DNA from: DASRWI01 sp035654655
Lineage (GTDB): Bacteria > Bacteroidota > Ignavibacteria > Ignavibacteriales > Ignavibacteriaceae
Reading direction: 5' to 3'
DNA: 64,000 nt
NCBI GenBank assembly: GCA_035654655.1
Contig: DASRWI010000026.1
Location: 95,087-159,086, forward strand
This document shows, piece after piece, positions 10,120-18,174 of this stretch; the stretch's first letter is position 1; every line of letters begins with the position of its first letter. The notes below the pieces were generated by a model. That model was given only the letters and a program-made list of their open reading frames with translations. It made no database searches and had not been told where the DNA came from. The position numbers and the translations under genes were made by a program.

Positions 10120-11264
10120 TGGATAAGAAAAATAAAATATGTATTGGAATTTTAGGGGGCGGACAGCTTGCCCGTATGTCTGCTATCCAAGCTTATGAAT
10201 TAGGGCTTGACATTGCAATAATCGAAAAAGAATTTAACTCACCTGCTGGACAGCTTACCAAATTTGAATATACCGGATGGATGGATGATGAAAATGTCAT
10301 TGCCGAGTTCTGTAATAAAGCAGATGTGGTTACCCTTGAAAATGAATTTATTGAATCTGAAAAACTCAGGCATATCGAAGAACATTATCATAAAAAAGTT
10401 ATACCATCTTCAAAAACAATCGGGTTAATTCAGGATAAGTTTATTCAGAAAACAACACTCAAGAATAACAATATTCCTGTTCCAAAATTTATTGAAGTAA
10501 CATCTAAATCTTCTTATGAGGAAATTAAAGAAGTTTTAGGTGAACGGTTTTTATTGAAGTCCAGAGTTATGGGTTATGATGGATATGGTAATGCAAGTGT
10601 TTCAAATGAAAATGAATTCAGAGAAGCATATGGAAGGTTAAGCAAAAGAAGTGATAAGCTAATGGCTGAGGCTTTTGTTGATTTTGATAAAGAGTTAGCA
10701 GTAATGATTGTCCGTACTTCAAAAGAAATTGACGCTTATCCTGTTGTAGAGACTATCCAGGAAAATCATATTTGTAAAATAATAATTGCACCTGCTGAAG
10801 TTGATGAAAGTATAATACAGAAAGTTAAAAGAATGGCAATTGACTGTGTTAAAGCTGTGGAAGGTTATGGTTTGTTTGGGATAGAATTATTCTTAACAAA
10901 GAAAAATAAAATACTTATTAATGAAATGGCACCTCGTCCTCATAACTCAGGACATTATACAATCGAAGGTTGTATTACTCCGCAGTTTGAAAATCATATC
11001 AGGGCAGTTCTCGACTTGCCATTAGGTTCTACTAAAATGATAAAGAAATATGCGGTGATGATAAATCTTTTAGGTAAAAAAACTGAAGATGATAAGATGA
11101 AGATTTATAATGAATGTTTAAAACACAAAGATGTTCATCTTCATATATATGGTAAAGCAAGTTCAAGATTAGGCAGGAAGATGGGGCATATAACTATTGT
11201 AGGGAATGACTTAAATAAAATTTTATCTAAAGCAAAATCAATTGAAGAAAAAATAAATCTTTGA
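10119..11264 (+). CDS. purK: 5-(carboxyamino)imidazole ribonucleotide synthase
   Basis: Uses ATP and bicarbonate to make N5-CAIR from AIR in purine synthesis. It is an ATP-grasp enzyme: the N terminus carries GILGGGQLARMSA, the signature of PurK, and the C-terminal half has GLFGIELFLT and NEMAPRPHNSGHYT with metal and substrate ligands. ATG at 10119 is preferred over upstream TTG codons in frame (10101, 10116) because it gives the normal N terminus and a one-base overlap with the comEC stop. Length is about 381 residues. purE follows, so the two consecutive steps are co-expressed. Confidence 0.95.
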   Translation: MDKKNKICIGILGGGQLARMSAIQAYELGLDIAIIEKEFNSPAGQLTKFEYTGWMDDENVIAEFCNKADVVTLENEFIESEKLRHIEEHYHKKVIPSSKTIGLIQDKFIQKTTLKNNNIPVPKFIEVTSKSSYEEIKEVLGERFLLKSRVMGYDGYGNASVSNENEFREAYGRLSKRSDKLMAEAFVDFDKELAVMIVRTSKEIDAYPVVETIQENHICKIIIAPAEVDESIIQKVKRMAIDCVKAVEGYGLFGIELFLTKKNKILINEMAPRPHNSGHYTIEGCITPQFENHIRAVLDLPLGSTKMIKKYAVMINLLGKKTEDDKMKIYNECLKHKDVHLHIYGKASSRLGRKMGHITIVGNDLNKILSKAKSIEEKINL

Positions 11265-11272
11265 GAAAAAAT

Positions 11273-11761
11273 ATGAAGAATAATAATCCTTTGGTTGGAA
11301 TAATAATGGGAAGCGACTCAGACCTTTCAGTAATGAAAGAAGCTGCTGTTGTTTTAGATGAATTTAAAGTCCCTTATGAGATTAAAATTGTTAGTGCTCA
11401 TAGGACTCCAAAATATATGGCTGAATATGGAATGAATGCCCATCAAAGAGGATTGAAAGTTATAATTGCAGGCGCAGGAGGTTCAGCTCATCTTCCGGGA
11501 ATGACAGCTGCTCATACTCCATTACCTGTAATTGGAGTTCCGGTAAAATCAAAATCATTGGATGGGGTGGATTCGTTATTATCAATTGTTCAAATGCCTG
11601 GTGGCGTACCAGTTGCAACAGTTGCAATAAATCAGGCAAAGAATGCCGGATTACTTGCTGTACAAATTCTTAGTACTTCTGATAAAAAATTATTGAATAA
11701 AATGATTGAGTACAAGAAGAATTTGGAAGAGCAGAGTATGCTGAAAAATGAAAATATATGA
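11273..11761 (+). CDS. purE: 5-(carboxyamino)imidazole ribonucleotide mutase (class I)
   Basis: Converts N5-CAIR to CAIR, the step after PurK. GIIMGSDSDLSVM at the N terminus, the active-site SAHRTP and AGAGGSAHLPGMTAAHT identify a class I PurE. ATG at 11273 is preferred to an in-frame TTG at 11261, giving about 162 residues. The gene begins eight bases after the purK stop. The presence of both PurK and class I PurE indicates the N5-CAIR (bacterial) route rather than the direct class II carboxylase. Confidence 0.95.
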   Translation: MKNNNPLVGIIMGSDSDLSVMKEAAVVLDEFKVPYEIKIVSAHRTPKYMAEYGMNAHQRGLKVIIAGAGGSAHLPGMTAAHTPLPVIGVPVKSKSLDGVDSLLSIVQMPGGVPVATVAINQAKNAGLLAVQILSTSDKKLLNKMIEYKKNLEEQSMLKNENI

Positions 11762-11852
11762 TAAATTAAATTTTTAGTTTTTATTGATATAAATTAAAAA
11801 TAATCTTAAGTTAAAAGGACGCTATAATTTATTAATTGAAAGGAGATAGAAA

Positions 11853-14027
11853 ATGAGGAAGCTTTACATCATTTTCTCTATTTTTTTAGTTCTCGCATTG
11901 ACTACAGAAACATTTAGTCAGGCAAAACCTTATAAAATTTTATGGAATAAAAGAGCTACAAATGGTACTTTTTTTGCAAATGATGGTAATACCAGAAGTA
12001 TAGCTTTTAATCCTGTTACAAACCATTTATTAGTTCCTTCAAGAACAGTAGCATCAAATGTTATAATTATGGATCCTGTTACTGGTGATTCTATTGGGAA
12101 ATTAGATATGACAGGAATAACCGGAGGTACATATTTAATTAATATGATTAGAATTACTCCGGATGGTAAAATTTACGTTTGTAATTTAACTACAGGTCCA
12201 GGTTCACCATTTAAAATATATAGATGGGATTCTGAGACAGCACTTCCTACTGTAGCTTATTCAGGCACATTAGGTTTAAGAGTTGGTGATTCATTCGGTT
12301 TATCAGGTGCAGGTGCTAACACTATTATATATGCTAGTGGTTCAAGCAGCACAAAGATTTACAGATTTACTACTACTGATGGTTTAGCTTTTACAGCTTA
12401 TGATACTGTTACAGTAGCAACAGGTATTGCAAGAGGAGGTATTTCTCCTATTACAACAGGTTTAAATTCAGATCTATGGGTTGATGGTTCAGGAACAAGC
12501 ACTTATCATATTTCATCAACCGGCACAATCATCGACACCGTTAATGGTGGATATCTTTCTTCAGGCTGGCATAATGTAGTATATTTTGCTCCTAATACAG
12601 GCAGAAAATATATCTTATCAGTTGGTAAAAATGATACTCAAGAAGGTTCAAGAGTAAGAATGTCTGACATTACTACCTCTGAAAAATGGCCTACAATTTG
12701 GGCAGATTTAATCCCTGATAGTCCTTATGTAGCTAATGCAAATGCTACTGGTGATGCTGCTGTAATCGATAACTTAGATGGTACATTTACTGTTTATGGA
12801 TTAGTTTCTAATAACAACATTACAGCCTATGTAACAAATATGCTTACAATTGCTCAGGCAAGAGAAGATTTAAATAATGATTTAATCCCTGATAGATTAA
12901 ACGATACAGTAACTGTTATTGGTGTTGTAATTGGTCCTAATTACCAAACATCAAATCGTTCATATTATATCAACGATGAAACTGGTGGAATTGCGACATA
13001 CTCTTTTAGTTTAACAAATAATCCAGCAATGAATTTAGGTGATAAATATAGAATCAAAGGAAAAATTTTACATTATAACGGATTGACTGAAATTTCAACA
13101 TTTGATTCAACAAGCTTCTTCTTCATTTCAGATAGTAATGAAGTTCCTGCCCCTGTACAATTAACATTGGCTCAATACAAAGCTAACGCTGAAATGTATG
13201 AAGCGAAATTAGTTGAAATTGATAATTTAAATAAACTTAGTGGTTCTTGGCCAGGAGCCGGTTTAAGTGCTACATTAAAAATGATTCAAGGTACAAGCCT
13301 TGCTGATACTGTAGAATTAAGAATTGATTCTGACACAGATATTGATGGTCAGCCAGAACCAATTTGGCCACAAAAAATAATTGCTATTGGTAGTCAATTT
13401 GTAACCTACCAATTATTACCAAGATTCTATGGTTTTGATTTTCTAATTACTCCTGTTGAATTAACTTCATTCACAGTAAAAGCAAGTTCAGATAAAGTTA
13501 CTTTGAACTGGTTAACTGCAAGTGAAATTAACAACTCAGGATTCCAGGTTGAAAGAAGTTCAGATAATAAAACGTTCTCTTCACTTGGATTTGTAAAAGG
13601 TAATGGAACAACAACTGAAAAGAATTCATATTCTTTTGTTGATAATAATGTTCAAGCCGGAAAAGAATATTATTATAGATTGAAACAAGTTGATTTTGAT
13701 GGTTCATATAACTATTCAAAAGTAGTTAATGTTAATACTACTATGCCTAAGGTTTATAACTTAGCTCAGAACTATCCTAATCCATTTAACCCAAGCACAA
13801 CAATTAATTTCAGTTTACCTGTTGATGCAAGAGTATCAATTAAAATATATAATGTTCTTGGTAAAGAAGTATATTCAGCAGTTAATGATAACTTAACGGC
13901 TGGAAGTCATAGTGTTAATGTTAATTTAATGAATGTTTCTACAGGTGTTTACTTCTACAATTTAGAAGCAAAAGGAGTAGATGGTTCAGTATTTACATCG
14001 ACAAAGAAAATGACTTTAATGAAATAA
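11853..14027 (+). CDS. T9SS-sorted secreted protein with DUF5689/OB-like region
   Basis: A 724-residue exported protein. A signal peptide covers about residues 1-22 (ends TFSQA). Residues about 30-330 form a repetitive beta-propeller-like region. Residues about 345-410 (TVTVIGVVIGPN, then YYINDETGGIATYS) look like the OB-fold/DUF5689-type domain found in secreted Bacteroidota proteins. A Fn3-like module starts at LPVEL-type sequence TPVELTSFTVKA, and the C terminus is a type A sorting domain (NYPNPFNPSTTI to KKMTLMK). It should therefore be exported by Sec and T9SS. AAAGGAGATAG lies just before the start. It is monocistronic: a strong terminator follows. The ligand or substrate is unknown. 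Confidence 0.8.
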   Translation: MRKLYIIFSIFLVLALTTETFSQAKPYKILWNKRATNGTFFANDGNTRSIAFNPVTNHLLVPSRTVASNVIIMDPVTGDSIGKLDMTGITGGTYLINMIRITPDGKIYVCNLTTGPGSPFKIYRWDSETALPTVAYSGTLGLRVGDSFGLSGAGANTIIYASGSSSTKIYRFTTTDGLAFTAYDTVTVATGIARGGISPITTGLNSDLWVDGSGTSTYHISSTGTIIDTVNGGYLSSGWHNVVYFAPNTGRKYILSVGKNDTQEGSRVRMSDITTSEKWPTIWADLIPDSPYVANANATGDAAVIDNLDGTFTVYGLVSNNNITAYVTNMLTIAQAREDLNNDLIPDRLNDTVTVIGVVIGPNYQTSNRSYYINDETGGIATYSFSLTNNPAMNLGDKYRIKGKILHYNGLTEISTFDSTSFFFISDSNEVPAPVQLTLAQYKANAEMYEAKLVEIDNLNKLSGSWPGAGLSATLKMIQGTSLADTVELRIDSDTDIDGQPEPIWPQKIIAIGSQFVTYQLLPRFYGFDFLITPVELTSFTVKASSDKVTLNWLTASEINNSGFQVERSSDNKTFSSLGFVKGNGTTTEKNSYSFVDNNVQAGKEYYYRLKQVDFDGSYNYSKVVNVNTTMPKVYNLAQNYPNPFNPSTTINFSLPVDARVSIKIYNVLGKEVYSAVNDNLTAGSHSVNVNLMNVSTGVYFYNLEAKGVDGSVFTSTKKMTLMK

Positions 14028-14051
14028 AATTTCATCAAAATTAAGTTACTT

Positions 14052-14082
14052 GCCCGATTCATTAAGAATCGGGCTTTTTTTT
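14052..14082 (+). terminator. Rho-independent terminator
   Basis: A perfect 9-bp stem (GCCCGATTC, 14052-14060, with GAATCGGGC, 14066-14074), an ATTAA loop and an eight-T tract. It lies 25 bases after the T9SS gene and separates it from the TPR lipoprotein. Confidence 0.92.
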
Positions 14083-14168
14083 GCCCTTTAGTGATGACTA
14101 TTAGAATATTGTTAGTTCATTCCTATTTTAATAATTTTAGTTCTTAATTTTTACAAACAAAGGAAATT

Positions 14169-14675
14169 ATGAAAAAGTTCTTTTTCTTATTATTAACATC
14201 TATTATGTTCTTTAGCTGTGGAAAACAAAATGATGAAGAGTTATTTAAAAGTGCTGAAGAATTAAAAAGCAGGAATCAGTATCAAAAAGCTTTTGAAGAA
14301 TATGATAAAATTGCAAAGGATTATCCGGAAGGTAAACACGCTCCTGACGCATTATTTAATATGGCTTATTTTTATCAAAATAAATATTTAAAGAATGTCC
14401 CTGCTGAGCAATCCAGTGAAAATGCTGTTAAGTTGTTTAGAGAAGTTTATGACAAATATCCTTCTTATGATAAAGCACCGGAAGCATTATTTTATTCAGG
14501 TTTCATTTTAGCAAATGAACTTCAGGAATATAAAAAAGCAACAGCTGCTTATAAATTATTTTTAGAGAAATTTCCTAAGCATGAACTTGCATCTTCAGCA
14601 CAGTATGAACTTGAGAATATGGGAAAATCTCCTGATGATATTTTAAATAAGAAGCAAAAAGAAGTTAATATTTAA
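14169..14675 (+). CDS. Tetratricopeptide-repeat lipoprotein
   Basis: A 168-residue lipoprotein with lipobox FFSC (cysteine 17) and TPR-like helices: ELFKSAEELKSRNQYQKAFEEYDKIAKDYP at the start is followed by two more TPR units with the P-x-x-x-x-A-P-x-A-L-F spacing seen in YbgF/BamD-type proteins (GKHAPDALFNMAYFYQ; YDKAPEALFYSGFIL). It resembles BamD or the tol-pal YbgF TPR domain but is shorter than BamD. A ribosome binding site AAAGGAAA precedes the ATG. Its stop overlaps the next start (TAATG), so it is coupled to the DUF58 gene. Confidence 0.75.
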   Translation: MKKFFFLLLTSIMFFSCGKQNDEELFKSAEELKSRNQYQKAFEEYDKIAKDYPEGKHAPDALFNMAYFYQNKYLKNVPAEQSSENAVKLFREVYDKYPSYDKAPEALFYSGFILANELQEYKKATAAYKLFLEKFPKHELASSAQYELENMGKSPDDILNKKQKEVNI

Positions 14676-15583
14676 TGCAATTTTCCTCTGAAGATTATAA
14701 AAAATACTTATCTCCAACATTTATTTCAAAGCTAAATTCATTTGAACTAAAAGCGAGATTTGTTGTTGAAGGATTTATGGTGGGGCTTCATAAAAGTCCC
14801 TACCACGGATTTAGTGTGGAGTTTTCAGAGCATCGTCCTTATATGTTAGGGGATAACATAAAAAATATTGATTGGAAAATTTACGGAAAAACTGAAAAGT
14901 TTTTTATTAAACAGTATGAAGAGGAAACAAATTTAAGAGGTTATATTCTTCTTGATACAAGCAAGTCAATGAGCTTTAAGTCCGGTAATAATATTTCCAA
15001 GCTTGAGTATGGAGCAACCTTAACATCTGCCTTAAGTTATTTAATGATTAAGCAGCAGGATGCTGCTGGGTTAACTTTGTATTCAGATAAGATAGAGAAA
15101 TTTCTTCCCCCTAAAGCGTCGAGAGTTTATTTACAGGAGATATATAAAAATTTAAGTGAAGTAAAAGCCGGAAGCAAAACAAACACTGCTCAATGTTTAA
15201 ATGCTATTGCAGAAAAAATTAAAAGAAGAGGAATAGTAATAATTATCTCTGATTTCTTTGATGATATTGATGCCTTACTTCCTGCGCTTAAGCATTTTAG
15301 CTATAATAAAAATGAAGTTATAATTTTTCAAATTCTTGACCCGATGGAATTAAATTTTTCTTTTGGTACAGATGCAGTTTTTAAAGACCTTGAGACTGAA
15401 GAAGAAATGACAACTCAGCCTTATCAAATTCAAAAAGCATATAAAGAAACATTCAATGATTTTATTAATAGAATTAAGACAGAAAGTCTAAATTCTAATA
15501 TAGAGTATAATTTAATTGATACATCAACAACTTTTGATAAAGCATTATTCAGTTACATTCAAAAACGAAGCAAATTATATTAA
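14675..15583 (+). CDS. DUF58 domain protein (MoxR-associated vWA-like)
   Basis: A 302-residue cytoplasmic protein. The DUF58 signature is clear: SEHRPYMLGDNIKNIDWKIY followed by a vWA-like MIDAS segment LLDTSKSMSF (residues about 91-100). DUF58 proteins are usually encoded beside MoxR AAA+ ATPases and may act in assembling metal centres or periplasmic complexes. No moxR gene is present in the window, so this copy is separated from its usual partner. It is translationally coupled to the TPR lipoprotein upstream and is followed by a phosphohexomutase. The role is unknown. Confidence 0.85.
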   Translation: MQFSSEDYKKYLSPTFISKLNSFELKARFVVEGFMVGLHKSPYHGFSVEFSEHRPYMLGDNIKNIDWKIYGKTEKFFIKQYEEETNLRGYILLDTSKSMSFKSGNNISKLEYGATLTSALSYLMIKQQDAAGLTLYSDKIEKFLPPKASRVYLQEIYKNLSEVKAGSKTNTAQCLNAIAEKIKRRGIVIIISDFFDDIDALLPALKHFSYNKNEVIIFQILDPMELNFSFGTDAVFKDLETEEEMTTQPYQIQKAYKETFNDFINRIKTESLNSNIEYNLIDTSTTFDKALFSYIQKRSKLY

Positions 15584-15592
15584 GGAGGGACA

Positions 15593-16951
15593 ATGCCAAC
15601 AATAATGGTTAGTATATCTGGTATAAGAGGAATAATAGGAGATGGATTAGATCCTCAGGTTATTGTAAAATATGTTTCGGCATATGCGGACTTTATTAAA
15701 AAAGGAAAAATTGTTATTGGTCGGGATGCAAGAGTAACAGGAGAGATGGTTAAGAATGTAACTATAGGAACTTTGCTTGCTAAAGGTTTTGAAGTAATTG
15801 ATATTGGAATTGTACCAACTCCGACTGTTCAATATACAGTAAAGACTTTACAAGCAGATGGCGGAATTGCAATTACAGCAAGTCATAATCCTAACGAATG
15901 GAATGCACTGAAACTACTTAACAGAACCGGTCAATTTATGACTCCCGAAGAAAATGTTGAACTCCAGGAAATATTAATTAACTCGAGTGCTAATATTTAT
16001 AAACCATGGAATGAAATAGGGAGGCTTGTAGAAGATAATTCTGCTTTGAAAAAGCATATGAATGATGTTTTAAAATTAAAATACATTGATGTTGAAAAAA
16101 TTAAAGCAAGAAAATTTAAAGTTGTCGCTGATTGCGTTAATGGTGCTGGAGTATATGTAATTCCTGAACTTTTAAGAAAATTAGGATGTGAAGTTGTGGA
16201 GCTTAATTGTGAGAAAACCGGAATTTTCCCAAGACTTCCTGAACCTTTACCTGAAAATTTAACTGAAACAATGGCTGTTGTTAAAAGAGAAAAAGCAGAT
16301 TTGGGAATTGTAGTTGACCCTGATGTTGATAGATTGGTTCTAATTACCGATAAGGGTGAAGCCTTTGGTGAAGAGAATACCATAACTTCAATGGTTAAAT
16401 TTATTTTAAGTAAAGAAAAAGGAAATGCTGCAGTAAATTTATCAACAACAAGAGCTGTTGATGATGTTGCGAATGAATATGATTGTAAAGTTTATAGGTC
16501 ATCTGTAGGTGAAGCTAATGTTGTTAAGAAGATGAAAGAAGTTAATGCGATAATAGGAGGAGAGGGAAGTGGTGGAGTAATTTTACCTGAACTTCATTAT
16601 GGAAGAGATGCTATGGTAGGTATTGTTCTAATACTTCAACTTCTCACTGAAAGAAATATTTCAATCTCAGAATTAAAAGCAGAAATACCGGCATATTATA
16701 TTTCTAAAAAGAAAATTGAACTTAAAGATGTAAATCCTGATACTATTATTGAAAAGATGTTAAAAGTATATGCTAAAGAAAAAGTAAATAATGAAGATGG
16801 ATTAAAAATAGATTTTCCTGACCATTGGGTGCATTTTAGAAAATCAAATACTGAACCGATAATTAGAATTGTCACGGAATCAAAAAGTCAGGAAGAAGCA
16901 AACTCCTTATCAGAAAAATATTTTAACGAAATAAAAGAACTGGTAAAGTAA
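15593..16951 (+). CDS. glmM: Phosphohexomutase (phosphoglucosamine mutase / phosphomannomutase type)
   Basis: Moves phosphate between C1 and C6 of a hexose phosphate. The phosphoserine loop TASHNPN carries S97, the Mg-binding loop DPDVDR carries D242, D244 and D246, and the C-terminal phosphate-binding loop is RKSNTEPIIRIV. GRDARVTG occurs at 43-50. The overall length (452 residues) suits GlmM, which makes glucosamine-1-P for cell wall precursors, but phosphomannomutase or phosphoglucomutase activity cannot be excluded. AAGGAGGGAC is a strong ribosome binding site. Its stop codon sits inside a hairpin shared with the convergent gene. Confidence 0.85.
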   Translation: MPTIMVSISGIRGIIGDGLDPQVIVKYVSAYADFIKKGKIVIGRDARVTGEMVKNVTIGTLLAKGFEVIDIGIVPTPTVQYTVKTLQADGGIAITASHNPNEWNALKLLNRTGQFMTPEENVELQEILINSSANIYKPWNEIGRLVEDNSALKKHMNDVLKLKYIDVEKIKARKFKVVADCVNGAGVYVIPELLRKLGCEVVELNCEKTGIFPRLPEPLPENLTETMAVVKREKADLGIVVDPDVDRLVLITDKGEAFGEENTITSMVKFILSKEKGNAAVNLSTTRAVDDVANEYDCKVYRSSVGEANVVKKMKEVNAIIGGEGSGGVILPELHYGRDAMVGIVLILQLLTERNISISELKAEIPAYYISKKKIELKDVNPDTIIEKMLKVYAKEKVNNEDGLKIDFPDHWVHFRKSNTEPIIRIVTESKSQEEANSLSEKYFNEIKELVK

Positions 16952-16961
16952 TTACCAGTTC
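16937..16961. terminator. Convergent hairpin covering two adjacent stop codons
   Basis: A perfect 10-bp inverted repeat, GAACTGGTAA (16937-16946) and TTACCAGTTC (16952-16961), with a five-base loop. It contains the last codons and stops of both glmM (plus strand, TAA 16949-16951) and the methyltransferase (minus strand, 16952-16954). Read on the minus strand it is followed by TTTTATTTCG, so it can act as that gene's terminator; on the plus strand no T tract follows. Confidence 0.55.
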
Positions 16962-17896
16962 TCATTTGTAAGAACAATCTCTGCAGGGAATCTTTCTAAG
17001 AAAAGAGCTTTTAATAATTCTCTACCTTTATTTAATTTTTTACCATGTGCATTATAAATGTTTTTAAAAGGGAGAGCATTTAATAATTTATAATGTCTAT
17101 ATACAAAAGATGTATGATTAAAAGGAAATTTTATAAATTCATTTAGATTTTTATTTCTGAAACTATTAATAAAAACTGAATGAACTGATAAATAAATAGT
17201 GACATCAAGTTCTTTCAGGAAATCTTTAATTTTAGGTAAGATTAAAAACTCACCTCCTTCAATATCAATTTTAAGAAATAACTTTTTATCAGTTAGTTTT
17301 TGTTCTTTCATAAAATCTATCAAAGATATTGAATCAACTTCAACAGACAGCTTTTCATCGGCAAACAAAATGCTGCTATTACTATTTCCAAAAGATTTTT
17401 CATTTCCAATTCTAATTTTCCCCGGTTTATCTGAGATGGCAGCGTTGAAAATTTCTACATCATTATACCACTTTGCATCCTTGTTTGCATAAAAGTTGGC
17501 ATTCAATTCTTTAAATGCAGAGGGGTCCGGCTCAAAAGCGAAAGCTTTTTTAGTTTTTTGCGCACAATAAAGTACAGTTGGACCAATCCAGGCACCTATA
17601 TCAAAATAGTAAGTTTTATCATTCAAAAATCTATCAAATACCTGAAAGGTTTCAGGTTCCCAAATGTTATCTTCTAAATCTTTCCAAAAACCAAGATTAT
17701 CTGTAAAAGTCACATTAAAAGAAAAATTATTCTTTTCTACTTTTTTAATTAAGGGAGGAAATTTATCCTTATTATTGAGAAGAAAGTGGTAAGATTGGTC
17801 AGTCAAGTCTAATAATTCCTGGGGTCTAAACTTAAGACTATAATTCTCATCTATTTTAATATTAATCAATTCATTGGAGAAAGAAAAATCTGCCAT
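16952..17896 (-). CDS. FkbM-type methyltransferase
   Basis: A 314-residue SAM-dependent methyltransferase of the FkbM type. The SAM motif I is YYFDIGAWIGPTVLY, followed by acidic motif FAFEPDPSAF, and later LKIDIEGGEFLILP, which is characteristic of the family. FkbM-type enzymes methylate hydroxyl groups on sugars or small molecules, often in polysaccharide loci. It is isolated, convergent to the phosphohexomutase, and transcribed towards it. No sugar-biosynthesis cluster is visible, so the substrate is unknown. Confidence 0.8.
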   Translation of the reverse strand: MADFSFSNELINIKIDENYSLKFRPQELLDLTDQSYHFLLNNKDKFPPLIKKVEKNNFSFNVTFTDNLGFWKDLEDNIWEPETFQVFDRFLNDKTYYFDIGAWIGPTVLYCAQKTKKAFAFEPDPSAFKELNANFYANKDAKWYNDVEIFNAAISDKPGKIRIGNEKSFGNSNSSILFADEKLSVEVDSISLIDFMKEQKLTDKKLFLKIDIEGGEFLILPKIKDFLKELDVTIYLSVHSVFINSFRNKNLNEFIKFPFNHTSFVYRHYKLLNALPFKNIYNAHGKKLNKGRELLKALFLERFPAEIVLTNENW

Positions 17897-18174
17897 AAAT
17901 CCCTCATAATTATCAAAATTTTAAAATGAAAGTTAAAACAAAAATCCATATAAAGTCAAAAAAATAATATAAAAATTTAATTTTCTTAAAATTGGTAAAA
18001 ATATCTTTCTCAACTATGGAATAATTGAAAAAAGGTATTCCTAAAAATTGGAAAAAGATATAAAATTGAGCTAAAAATGCTTAATAATTGAACTATGTGT
18101 TTTTCCCAACATCGGTATATTATTTGCTAGTAGAAGCACGTATGTTCAATAATTAAACAGTGGGAGTACTGTAA
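17897..18174. promoter_or_regulatory. Divergent intergenic region upstream of the cytochrome gene, with repeat boxes
   Basis: 278 bases between the methyltransferase and cytochrome genes. It contains two ATTGG boxes (17991-17995 and 18047-18051), each followed by AATAATTGAA (18020-18029 and 18083-18092), and an inverted copy near 18145-18154. TTAATAATTGAAC (18081-18093) and GTTCAATAATTAA (18144-18156) form a 12/13 inverted repeat flanking a TAttaTTTG sequence (18118-18126), close to the Bacteroidota -7 element TAnnTTTG. Promoter and operator roles are inferred. No RNA gene was recognised here. Confidence 0.4.

Noticed and set aside
15997..16383. 128-codon minus-strand reading frame opposite glmM
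   Set aside because: It is antisense to a well-supported enzyme, has no ribosome binding site and no recognisable domain; a mirror of the glmM codon pattern.
17897..18174. tRNA or other RNA gene in the cytochrome upstream region
   Set aside because: No cloverleaf or conserved RNA core was seen; the region is too AT-rich and repetitive and fits regulatory sequence better.
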